From: Streptomyces clavuligerus | GTDB lineage: Bacteria; Actinomycetota; Actinomycetes; Streptomycetales; Streptomycetaceae | DNA: 64,000 bases | Direction of reading: 5' to 3' | Assembly (NCBI RefSeq): GCF_005519465.1 | Contig: NZ_CP027859.1 | Span: 1,550,001 to 1,614,000, forward strand | In this document: positions 15,980 to 24,006 of the stretch, piece by piece | Numbering within the stretch: the first letter of the stretch is position 1 | How the letters are laid out: each line of letters begins with the position of its first letter | Program-made: the position numbers and the translations under genes | Notes under the pieces: model-generated | The model's input: the letters and a program-made list of their open reading frames with translations, nothing else | Told to the model about the DNA's origin: nothing | Database searches by the model: none

Positions 15980-18900
15980 GTGTTCTCCAGCAGGCATCAA
16001 GGCCGTGGTGCGGTCACCGTCACCACGGCCCTCGCGACGGCGGCACTCCTCGCCGGAATGACCGGCACCACCGCCGTCGCGCATACCGCCGCCTCCACCG
16101 CCTCCACGACCGGTACCGGTCCAGGGCTGCGGTGGGTCACCCTGATCACCGGGGACCGGGTCGGCCTGGACGGCCGGGACCGGGTCGTCTCCGTCGAGCG
16201 GGGCGAGGGGCGCGAGAGCACGGCCGTACGGAGCTGGACCGAGCGGGGACGCACCTACGCCGTCCCCGTCGACGCCGAGCGGCTGATCGCCCGAGGCACC
16301 CTCGACCGGCGGCTCTTCGATGTGACGAGGCTCGCCGGCCCGGAGAGCCGACGGGCCTACCGCGACGGGCTGAAAGTCATCGTCCAGTACGCGGGGGCCT
16401 CGGCGGCCGGTGCCCGGAAGGGGATTCGTGCCGACGCGAAGGTGGCACGGACACTGCCGTCGATCAACGCGGACGCCGTGACCGTTCCGCGCCGGGACCC
16501 CGGCGGGCTGTGGTCCACCCTGACGGGAACCGGAGCACGGGCCGGGGGAGCGGGTGCCCGGACCGCGGGGACCGCACCCGGCATCGAACGGGTCTGGCTG
16601 GACGCGGTGTACACCCCGAACCTGGACACCAGCGTGGGACGGATCGGCGCTCCGAAGGCATGGCAGTCCGGGTACGACGGCACGGGCGTCACCGTCGCGG
16701 TCCTGGACAGCGGGGTCGACGACACCCACCCGGACCTGGCGACACGGGTCGTCGGGGCGGCGAACTTCAGTTCGTCCCCGGACACCAAGGACCGGAACGG
16801 GCACGGTACGCACATCGCCTCGACCATCGCCGGGACCGGTGCCAAGTCCGGCGGCAGATACCGAGGGGTCGCCCCCGGGGCCGACATCCTCAACGGCAAG
16901 GTCATGGGGGACCACGGCTCCATGGAGTCCGGGGCCATCGCCGCCGTCGACTGGGCCGTCGGCCGGGGCGCCGACATCGTCAGCATGAGCTTCGGCTCCG
17001 GCGACGAACCCGAGATCAACCCCCTTGAGGCGCACATCAACCGGGTGACGAAGGAGAAGGGCGTCCTCTTCACCGTCTCCGCGGGCAACGAGGGACCGAA
17101 CCCCGGCTCCGTCGGCTCCCCGGGCAGCGCGGAAGCCGCGCTCACCGTCGGTGCCGTGGACGACGCCGACCGGGTCGCCCCCTTCTCCAGTGTCGGCCCG
17201 CTGCACGACGGGTCGGTCAAGCCGGATGTCACCGCCCCCGGTGTGGGCATCACGGCGGCGTCGGCCCCCGGCAGCACCATCGCCGAGCAGGTCGGCGAGA
17301 ACCCGCCCGGCTACTTCACCATCGGCGGGACGTCCATGGCCGCCCCGCATGTCGCGGGCGCCGCGGCGCTGCTCAAGCAGCGGCACCCCGGCTGGACGGG
17401 CGAACGGCTCAAGGCCGCGCTGACCGCTTCCGCCCAGGACGGCGGGAACTCCGTCCTCCAGCAGGGCACCGGCCGGGTCGCCGTCGACCGCGCCCTCGAA
17501 CAGACGGTGGTCACCGACGAGACCACCGTCTCCTTCGGCCGCCAGCAGTGGCCGCACACCGACGACCGGCCCGTGACCCGGCAGCTCACCTACCGCAACC
17601 TCGGCACCCAGCCGATCACCCTGGACCTGGCCGTCAAGGGGCTCGACGCCCGGGGCGGTCCCGCCCCCGCCGGGTTCTTCACCCTCGGTGCGGACAAGGT
17701 CACCGTTCCTGCCGGGGCCACCACCACCGTGCCGTTCACCGCGGACACCCGGACGGGCGGCGACAACGACGGCCTCTACACCGCCGTCGTCACCGCGACC
17801 GGCGGCGGCCAGACCGTCCGGTCCACGGCCGCCGTGGACCGCGAGGTCGAGTCCTACGATCTGACCCTCGACTTCGTGGGCCGGGACGGACAGCCCGGCA
17901 CGGACTTCTACACCCATCTGCTCCAGCTCTCCGGCGCGGGTGACATATCCGAGACCCTCAACGGCAGCGCCACCGGCACGGAGCGGCTCCGGCTGCCGAA
18001 GGGCGACTACGCCCTCTTCGCGAGCCAGTCCAACCCGTCCGGCGGCTCGGACCGGCTGGTCCACCCCCGGCTGGAGCTGACGAAGAACACCGCCCTCACC
18101 ATCGACGCCCGCACCACCAAGCCCGTCGAGATGACCGTCTCCGACCCCCGGGCCCGGATGACCGGCGCCGCCGCGGCCGTCTCCGTCGCCATCGGTGACC
18201 GGTCCATGGAGTTCGGCGATCACTTCGCCACCACCTTCGAAGGATTCCGTACCGCGCAACTCGGTCCGGAGCAGCCCACCGGTGTCCGCCTCAGGGACTC
18301 CCTCTACGCCCAGTGGGAGCGCGACGCCTCGGTCCAGTACAGCCTCGCCGCCGGAGGCGAGGTGAACCGGCTCTTCACCGGCTACACCAGGAAGTTCGGA
18401 CCCGCCGACTACGCCAGGGCCACCGTGGTCCTCGGCGCCTCGGCCCAGGGCAGGACGGGACGCACAACGGCGCTGGGCGGGAAGGAACGCTTCGCCTTCG
18501 GCTCCGAGCACGCCTTCGCGCTGCCGGGCTCCCGGACCCACTATCTGGCCACGGACGGGAAGGCCGCCCTCTGGTCGCTGTCCGGGGCGCAGCTCGACCC
18601 CCAGGGCGGGGAGGAGATCGAGTACACCACCCCGGAACGGGAGTTCCGCCCGGGCACGAGCCACCGGCTGACACTCGGCACCGCCGTCCACTCCCCGCTG
18701 ATGCAGGGTCGGAACGGTGTCTTCCGCAAGGGGAACCGGCTGGAGTTCGTCGTGCCGCTGTTCTCCGACGGCCGGGGCAATGTCGCCCGGTCCGCGTACT
18801 CCTCGGCGAGGACCACCCTCCACCAGGGCACCACCATGATCGCCGAGAAGGCAGATCCGCTGATGGGCTGGGAGTTCTACGCGGTCGGCGCGGAGGACGC

Positions 18901-19321
18901 CGAATACACCCTGGCCACCTCGGTCACCCGGAGCCGCGACATCTCCGCCGTCGGCACCCGCGTCGACGCCTCCTGGACCTTCCGCAGCGCCAAACCCCCG
19001 ACGGACACCGAGACGCGCACCGCGCTGTCCACCGTACGGTTCGGCGCCCAGGTGAACGTGGACGGCACCGTTCCCGCGGACCGTACGGCGACCTTCCCGG
19101 TGACCGTGCAGGGACCCGCCGCCGGAACGGGCCTGAAGTCCCTCCGGGTCGCGGTCTCCTACGACGGCGGGACGACCTGGCAGCCGACCTCCGTCGACCA
19201 GGGCAGGATCACCGTCAAAAACCCTGCGAAGGGAAAGTCGCTCGCGCTGCGCGGTGAGGTCGCCGACACCAGCGGCGGCACGGCGAGCGTGACCGTGCAC
19301 GACGCGTACATCGGCGGCTAG
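15980..19321 (+). CDS. Secreted subtilisin-like serine protease (S8) with long C-terminal region
   Basis: 1113 aa from GTG 15980, chosen because GGGAG ends 4 bases upstream and a Sec signal follows (AVTVTTALATAALLAGM, cleavage near AVAHT). Propeptide about 40-210. The S8 domain at about 215-500 has the complete triad: D243 in VAVLDSGVD, H275 in NGHGTHIA, S452 in GTSMAAPH. The remaining ~600 residues are beta-rich accessory domains ending in a CBM/Ig-like segment (VSYDGGTTWQP). It is extracellular and probably digests protein. Its C-terminal part is homologous to the truncated protein at the left edge of the window. A clear terminator follows. Confidence 0.93.
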   Translation: MFSSRHQGRGAVTVTTALATAALLAGMTGTTAVAHTAASTASTTGTGPGLRWVTLITGDRVGLDGRDRVVSVERGEGRESTAVRSWTERGRTYAVPVDAERLIARGTLDRRLFDVTRLAGPESRRAYRDGLKVIVQYAGASAAGARKGIRADAKVARTLPSINADAVTVPRRDPGGLWSTLTGTGARAGGAGARTAGTAPGIERVWLDAVYTPNLDTSVGRIGAPKAWQSGYDGTGVTVAVLDSGVDDTHPDLATRVVGAANFSSSPDTKDRNGHGTHIASTIAGTGAKSGGRYRGVAPGADILNGKVMGDHGSMESGAIAAVDWAVGRGADIVSMSFGSGDEPEINPLEAHINRVTKEKGVLFTVSAGNEGPNPGSVGSPGSAEAALTVGAVDDADRVAPFSSVGPLHDGSVKPDVTAPGVGITAASAPGSTIAEQVGENPPGYFTIGGTSMAAPHVAGAAALLKQRHPGWTGERLKAALTASAQDGGNSVLQQGTGRVAVDRALEQTVVTDETTVSFGRQQWPHTDDRPVTRQLTYRNLGTQPITLDLAVKGLDARGGPAPAGFFTLGADKVTVPAGATTTVPFTADTRTGGDNDGLYTAVVTATGGGQTVRSTAAVDREVESYDLTLDFVGRDGQPGTDFYTHLLQLSGAGDISETLNGSATGTERLRLPKGDYALFASQSNPSGGSDRLVHPRLELTKNTALTIDARTTKPVEMTVSDPRARMTGAAAAVSVAIGDRSMEFGDHFATTFEGFRTAQLGPEQPTGVRLRDSLYAQWERDASVQYSLAAGGEVNRLFTGYTRKFGPADYARATVVLGASAQGRTGRTTALGGKERFAFGSEHAFALPGSRTHYLATDGKAALWSLSGAQLDPQGGEEIEYTTPEREFRPGTSHRLTLGTAVHSPLMQGRNGVFRKGNRLEFVVPLFSDGRGNVARSAYSSARTTLHQGTTMIAEKADPLMGWEFYAVGAEDAEYTLATSVTRSRDISAVGTRVDASWTFRSAKPPTDTETRTALSTVRFGAQVNVDGTVPADRTATFPVTVQGPAAGTGLKSLRVAVSYDGGTTWQPTSVDQGRITVKNPAKGKSLALRGEVADTSGGTASVTVHDAYIGG

Positions 19322-19337
19322 CCGCCGGTTCGCCACG

Positions 19338-19378
19338 AAGGGCCCCACCGCCGGGAAGCCGGGCGGTGGGGCCCTTTT
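19338..19378 (+). terminator. Rho-independent terminator after the subtilisin gene
   Basis: Perfect 15-bp stem (AAGGGCCCCACCGCC, 19338-19352, with 19362-19376), a 9-nt loop and a TTTT tail overlapping the end of the stem. Confidence 0.9.
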
Positions 19379-19503
19379 GCGGTGGTCGCTCCGGCCGATA
19401 GCGTTGACCACCGAGTGCCCGAGTCCCGGACGACGGAGAACCGTCCTGGTCGCAGGTAACGGAAAACAGCATGATCACGTGACAACGTCGCAGGTCACGA
19501 AGT

Positions 19504-19592
19504 ATCGGCCCCGCACGCGCGGGGGTCGTCCGAGCCGGTCGACCGCGTCCGAACCGCACGCCTGATCGGCCCCGTATGCGCGGGGCCACCCC
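19504..19592 (+). CRISPR. Possible minimal type I-E CRISPR array: two repeats, one spacer
   Basis: Repeat 1 (19504-19531) and repeat 2 (19565-19592) start exactly 61 bp apart, that is 28-nt repeat plus 33-nt spacer, the type I-E spacing. Both begin ATCGGCCCCG and carry the I-E stem (CCCCGC...GCGGGG in repeat 1, CCCCG...CGGGG in repeat 2). They match at 19 of the first 21 bases, and the 3' end of repeat 2 is degenerate, as terminal repeats often are. The stretch upstream of repeat 1 (about 19,450-19,503) is relatively A/T-rich, like a leader. Repeat 1 resembles actinomycete I-E repeats from memory. There are no cas genes in the window, and two units could be chance or a relic. Confidence 0.5.
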
Positions 19593-19945
19593 AATGACCC
19601 GCCGCCCCCCGCAGCGTGACGGTCGACCCCATGACCACCCAAGGGAGCGGACCACCTGAACGCGCGGCCCATGGACCGAGACAGCCACAGCCGCGCTCCC
19701 GCTCCGCCTGACGACGATCGCCGCCTCCGCAGGCGCTCTGGTCGACACCGCGGCTGCCCGGCAACCACTCCACCGCCACCCTCGCGGCCTTCTCCGCTAC
19801 GGAGCCCCGGCCGCTGTGACGACCCTCACACGGCCGGACGGGCCCGCGGCCCGTGGTGATGGACGTGGTGGGCGGGGACCCCCGTGGCTGACGGCCGGTG
19901 CCCGCCCGCCACGCAGGCCGTCCCCCATCCCCTCCGGAGGTATCC

Positions 19946-20332
19946 GTGCGCCGCCTCACCGTTCTGGCCGCGGCCCTGGCCATCGCCACGCCGACCGCGC
20001 CCGCAGCCGCCGCACCCGTTCCCGCACCCGATCCCGTTCCCACGGCCGTCGTGAGCTTCTCCGGCTCCAACTGTCCGGAGCGGAGTCTCTGTCTCTACCG
20101 CGACGCCAACTACACCGGCGGCGGAATCGCCTTCCGCGGCGGTGACTTCGTCATGAATCTGGGCACCTACGGCGTCAACGACACGATGTCGTCCTGGTCC
20201 AACAACGCCTACCGGGACTGCTTCTGGTTCCCGCACGCCGACATGGTGGGCGGGGGCCACGTCATGAGCACGTTCAAGCGGATCAATCTCCCGCCGAACG
20301 AGAACGACACCGCCTCCTCGATCCTGTGCTGA
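19946..20332 (+). CDS. Secreted peptidase-inhibitor family I36-like protein
   Basis: 128 aa from GTG 19946, with GGAGG 5 bases upstream. Sec signal RRLTVLAAALAIATPTAPAAAA. The mature part has the I36/SMPI pattern CPERSLCLYRDANYTGGG, a crystallin-like beta/gamma motif, and further Cys at CFWF and at the very C-terminus (SILC), so two disulphides are likely. I36 members inhibit metalloproteases such as thermolysin; many homologues are untested. A second member is at 26,636-27,010, and a snapalysin metalloprotease lies at 32,035. Confidence 0.8.
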   Translation: MRRLTVLAAALAIATPTAPAAAAPVPAPDPVPTAVVSFSGSNCPERSLCLYRDANYTGGGIAFRGGDFVMNLGTYGVNDTMSSWSNNAYRDCFWFPHADMVGGGHVMSTFKRINLPPNENDTASSILC

Positions 20333-20344
20333 GGACGGGCGCGA

Positions 20345-21508
20345 TCAGCCGAACAGATGGGACCCGAGCGGACGCCGCCGGTCGAAGCCGGGAAGGATCA
20401 GGAAGCTCGCACTGGCGGTCGTCGTGGTGAAGGGCAGCAGCGCGTCGGACGCGTCCATGCGGCTGAGCGTGGCCGTGAAGGTCCGCAGGTCGTTCTGGAA
20501 GCTGATGAAGAGCAGGCCGGGCGGCTCGTCCATGCTGTAGGAACGGCGGAGCATATGGCCGACGCCGACCGTGGTGGGGTTGGCCCGGCGCACATGGGCG
20601 TCCACGGGGATCAGATAGCGCCCGTCGGGGGTCTTGGCGCCGAGCCGCGGGCCCGAGGCGGCCGTACCGCCGGAGAGGGGCACACCGCTGGCCCGGCGCC
20701 GTCCGAAGACCGCCTCCTGCTCGGCGACGGACAGGGCGGCGAACCGGGGCAGGTCGAGTTCCATGCGCCGCAGGACGGCCAGGGTTCCGCCCGCGACGGC
20801 GGGGGGTCCGGCCAGCCACAGGTCGCGTTCCTGCTCGGCGGCCGTGTGCGGGCCCACGATGCCGTCGACGAAACCGAGGAGGTTGCGCGGCGCGGTGAGG
20901 CCCTGGGCGACGGGCACCTCCGTACCGCGCCGTCCGGACTGCCGCCAGCGCTCGCGGACGCGGTCGCCGAGCCGGTCCAGGAGCGCGGCGGCGGCGAGCG
21001 GTACGAGCAGCGCGTCGTCGGCGCAGATCTGCAACAGCAGATCGCCGCCGCGTGCCCGCGGGGTGATCCGTTCACGGGAGAACCGGGGGAGGTCGGCCGC
21101 GCCGGGCAGGGCGGGACCGGCCGTCCGCACCAGGCGCGGACCCACACCGACGGTCACGGTCAGATCGCCCGCGGGCAGGCCCAGCAACCCCGCGCCGGAC
21201 CCGGCGGTGAGGGTGCGGACGGCCTTGCCGAGGTCGGCCAGCAGGGGGCCGGGCGCCACCCCCGGACCGAGGTCGGCCACCACGGCCAGCAGATTGCGCT
21301 GCGCCGTCCGGGGAAGCACGACGCCTGCCTGATGCCGACCCGTCGCCGGAACCGGAACCGGCGTGGGTGCGGACGAAGAGACAGCGGCGGACCGGTCCGG
21401 CCGGGCGGCGGAGTCCGGTGAGCACCCGGCGACAAGACCGGCGGCCACCGTGGCACCGGCGACATCGAGGAACGCGCGGCGTGACGGAGGGCGATCGGCG
21501 CGATGCAT
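20345..21508 (-). CDS. Dyp-type heme peroxidase, Tat-exported lipoprotein
   Basis: 387 aa from ATG 21508. The N-terminus combines a Tat motif (SRRAFLD, residues 9-15) with a lipobox (LVAGC, C29), so it is probably exported folded with its heme and then lipid-anchored. DyP hallmarks: GFVDG (residues 212-216, distal D215), proximal heme ligand H305 in DAHVRRANP, distal Arg in HMLRRSY (321/322), and the C-terminal LLFISFQND. This is the EfeB-like class A/P layout, but no EfeU or EfeO partner is adjacent, so an iron-uptake role is not supported here. It ends 12 bases from the convergent I36 gene. Confidence 0.92.
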   Translation of the reverse strand: MHRADRPPSRRAFLDVAGATVAAGLVAGCSPDSAARPDRSAAVSSSAPTPVPVPATGRHQAGVVLPRTAQRNLLAVVADLGPGVAPGPLLADLGKAVRTLTAGSGAGLLGLPAGDLTVTVGVGPRLVRTAGPALPGAADLPRFSRERITPRARGGDLLLQICADDALLVPLAAAALLDRLGDRVRERWRQSGRRGTEVPVAQGLTAPRNLLGFVDGIVGPHTAAEQERDLWLAGPPAVAGGTLAVLRRMELDLPRFAALSVAEQEAVFGRRRASGVPLSGGTAASGPRLGAKTPDGRYLIPVDAHVRRANPTTVGVGHMLRRSYSMDEPPGLLFISFQNDLRTFTATLSRMDASDALLPFTTTTASASFLILPGFDRRRPLGSHLFG

Positions 21509-21595
21509 GATGTGCAGAGTGCCACACGCGCCTTCCGTTCGCCGCTCAACTGCCCTATTCCAGCGGGGAATGCGCCGCCGTGCCAGACTGGGATC

Positions 21596-22945
21596 ATGTC
21601 TCGATGGGCTCTTCGCACGACGGCGGCGGTACTGGGCGCACTGACGCTGATGGCCGGTTGCAGCGGCGGCAGCGGCGGTGACGGCGACGGATCGGACAAG
21701 GGCCGACGCCCGGACGGCGCGAAGGTGACGATCCGTGTGCCCGGCGACGCCCCGACGATCTCGGCGGCGGTGTCCCTCGCCCGCCCCGGTGACCTGGTAC
21801 TGGTGGCTCCCGGCGTGTACCACGAGTCCGTGAGGGTCGACACGGCCCGCATCACGCTGCGCGGTGAGTCCCGGCAGAAGGTCGTCATCGACGGGCAGCT
21901 ACGGCGGCCGAACGGGGTGGTCGTCACGGCACCCGGGGTGGCCGTGGAGAATCTGACCGTGCGGCGGAACACGCAGAACGGGGTACTGGTCACCGGCTCG
22001 GCGGCGGCGGTCACCGGGCTGCCGGGGAGCGGCGGCTACGACACCGGCGACGAACCCGTCCGCTTTCTGAAGTCGTTCCTCGTCTCGCATGTCACCGCGA
22101 CCCGCAACGGCCTGTACGGCATCTACGCGTTCTCCGCGCAGAACGGCGTCATCGAGCACTCCTACACATCGGGCGGCGCGGACTCCGGGATCTACGTCGG
22201 CCAGTGCAGACCGTGTCGGATCGTCGTGCGGGACAACGTCTCCGAACTCAACGCGGTCGGCTACGAGAACACCAACGCGGGCGGCGACCTGTATGTGGTC
22301 GGCAACCGTCTGGTCGGCAACCGCGTCGGACTCACCACCAACTCCGACCACCAGGAGAAACTGCTCCCGCAGCGCGACACCGTCGTCGCGGGCAACCTGA
22401 TCGCGGACAACCAGCAGCCGCGCACCCCCGAGCAGGCCGACGGCGGCTGGGGCATCGGCATCGGGATCGACGGCGGCAGCGAGAACCGGTTCATCCGCAA
22501 CCGGATCACCGGCAACACCACCGTCGGACTCATGATCACCGCGACCGCCGATCTGACGGCGGACCGCAACCGGATCACGGAGAACACCTTCACCGCCAAT
22601 GGTGTCGACGTCGGCTGGACGTTCTCCACCGCCACCCGTGGACGGGGCAACTGCCTGCGGGGGAACACGCTGCGGACGACCGTGCCCGCGGGGCTCGCGG
22701 ACAGCGCCGCCTGCCCCGTCCCCGCCACGGCACCCACACCCTCCGGCACCTGGCGGAGCCCGACGGCGCCCGCGGGCATCCCGTTCACCGACGTGGCCGC
22801 GCCCGGCCCGCAGCCGCAGCTCCCCCGTGCCACCACCACCGGCGCCACCGTCGTGCCGGACGTTCCGGCACTCCCCGACACCGCGGACATCAGGCTGCCG
22901 TCGCCCTCGCTGCTCGCCGCCGGTGCGCGGGTACGGACCTCCTGA
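21596..22945 (+). CDS. Right-handed beta-helix lipoprotein
   Basis: 449 aa. Lipoprotein signal with lipobox LMAGC (MSRWALRTTAAVLGALTLMAGC). The body is a parallel beta-helix of the NosD/DUF1565 type: APTISAAVSLARPGDLVLVAPGVYHESVRV, then repeated turns such as RNTQNGVLV, RNGLYGIYA, GGADSGIYV, GNRVGLTTN and RNRITGNTTVGLMI. Such folds bind or cleave polysaccharide, but no lyase residues can be assigned. Cys pair CRPC near the middle. It is divergent from the DyP gene with 87 bp between starts. Confidence 0.85.
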   Translation: MSRWALRTTAAVLGALTLMAGCSGGSGGDGDGSDKGRRPDGAKVTIRVPGDAPTISAAVSLARPGDLVLVAPGVYHESVRVDTARITLRGESRQKVVIDGQLRRPNGVVVTAPGVAVENLTVRRNTQNGVLVTGSAAAVTGLPGSGGYDTGDEPVRFLKSFLVSHVTATRNGLYGIYAFSAQNGVIEHSYTSGGADSGIYVGQCRPCRIVVRDNVSELNAVGYENTNAGGDLYVVGNRLVGNRVGLTTNSDHQEKLLPQRDTVVAGNLIADNQQPRTPEQADGGWGIGIGIDGGSENRFIRNRITGNTTVGLMITATADLTADRNRITENTFTANGVDVGWTFSTATRGRGNCLRGNTLRTTVPAGLADSAACPVPATAPTPSGTWRSPTAPAGIPFTDVAAPGPQPQLPRATTTGATVVPDVPALPDTADIRLPSPSLLAAGARVRTS

Positions 22946-22946
22946 G

Positions 22947-23052
22947 CGGCGACCACGGCACCGATGCGACCCGGCGACCACGGCGTTGACGTGATGCGAC
23001 GGGGCGGGGCTACGGCACCGATGTGACACGGCGCCTACAGCAGCGATATGAC
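22947..23052. repeat. Degenerate ~24-30 bp repeats between convergent genes
   Basis: Four units (22947-22970, 22971-23000, 23001-23027, 23028-23052), each ending in a GATgtGAC or GATGCGAC core preceded by C/ACGGC. Lengths are 24, 30, 27 and 25 bp. The array fills the gap between the beta-helix gene and the minus-strand membrane protein gene. Confidence 0.55.
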
Positions 23053-23063
23053 AGGGCGATCGG

Positions 23064-23930
23064 CTACCGCCCCGCCGTGACCCCGCGTACCGGCTGGACG
23101 GGGACGTACGGATGCGTGTCGAAGTCGAAGACCACCGGCTGCGACGCGGAGGCGATACCGGCCCGGACCCGGTACATGGTGCCGTCCGGGCCGATCCAGT
23201 AGCGCACGGTCGGTGACGTACGGGCCTCGGTCCTGGCGTCCGGCCCGTTCATGATGTCCGTGGGACGGCCGCGCACCCGGTCCCGCCCGACCCACTCGGC
23301 GCCGTTCTGCGGCAGCAGCGCGGCGTTGTCCGGCCGGTCGCTGCCGAGGCCGAGCGCGATGATCAGCGAGCTGTCCAGGGACATGCCGGACCTCTGGAGC
23401 GGACGCCGGTACCACCCGGACGCGGGTGGCTTCGCGGGTGCGGCTGCCGGGGGGTCGGTCATGGGATGCACGAGGACGGTGGTGCCCGTCCACTGGATCA
23501 GTCCGTCGCTGGACGTGTCGCGCCCGGTCCCGCGCACCACCCCGTAACCGGTGTGGGTGCGGTAGTCGATGGACCCGGTGACGACCAGCCCGCCGGTGGT
23601 GCTCGGGACGGTGATCGTCACCGCCCTGCCCCCCGCCCGGTAGTTGAGGAACCGTGTGATGGCCAGCCGGTCCACCTCGTCCGCGGTCAGCGCCCGTGGG
23701 GAGGCGGGGTCACCGCTGTTGCCGAGGAGGAGGAAGGCACCCACCGCGGCGGCCGCGACAGTGATGACGGCGGCTGCCACCCAGCGCGGCCCCGGCCACC
23801 GGCGGCGACCCGTCCCGCGCCCCCGGGCGCCCTGGGTGATGTCGATGCTCCGTGTTCTGATGCTTCGCACGCGGCGCGACTGTAACAGGTCCCGCGGAGG
23901 CACCCTCAATGTCCGCGCACCCCGGGACAT
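23064..23930 (-). CDS. Single-pass membrane protein of unknown function
   Basis: 288 aa. A basic, cytoplasmic N-terminus (about 48 aa, RGRGTGRRRWPGPR) precedes one transmembrane segment (WVAAAVITVAAAAVGAFLLLG, about residues 50-70). The rest is predicted extracytoplasmic, with LTADEVDRLAITRFLNYRAGG and VTGSIDYRTHTGYGVV segments that recall the LppX/LprG-like beta-sandwich lipoprotein family, but only weakly. The start is uncertain: ATG 23930 has only a weak GGAA, and GTG 23870 is an alternative. No function assigned. Confidence 0.65.
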   Translation of the reverse strand: MSRGARTLRVPPRDLLQSRRVRSIRTRSIDITQGARGRGTGRRRWPGPRWVAAAVITVAAAAVGAFLLLGNSGDPASPRALTADEVDRLAITRFLNYRAGGRAVTITVPSTTGGLVVTGSIDYRTHTGYGVVRGTGRDTSSDGLIQWTGTTVLVHPMTDPPAAAPAKPPASGWYRRPLQRSGMSLDSSLIIALGLGSDRPDNAALLPQNGAEWVGRDRVRGRPTDIMNGPDARTEARTSPTVRYWIGPDGTMYRVRAGIASASQPVVFDFDTHPYVPVQPVRGVTAGR

Positions 23931-24006
23931 GATGTTCCGTCAGCTAGTAGGCTCCGGCTGGAATTTGCCGAGCTGGCGCTAGCGTAGGACGAGGTAAAGG
24001 AATGCC

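Larger units (their letters stand above)
19322..19945. other. 624-bp gap between subtilisin and I36 inhibitor genes
   Basis: It holds the subtilisin terminator, a direct repeat of GTCGCAGGT (19449 and 19487), the CRISPR-like unit, and then about 350 bp in which I see no convincing gene before the ribosome site GGAGG at 19936-19940. Confidence 0.6.

Noticed and set aside
15947..19411. Long minus-strand frame antisense to the subtilisin gene
   Set aside because: Valine/Gly/Arg-rich shadow of the protease; no motifs.
19622..19660. Third CRISPR-like repeat (GTCGACCCC...)
   Set aside because: Offset from repeat 2 is 57 bp, not 61, and the GCGGGG half of the palindrome is missing.
20345..21508. 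EfeUOB iron-uptake system
   Set aside because: The DyP peroxidase is EfeB-like, but no permease or EfeO gene is adjacent.
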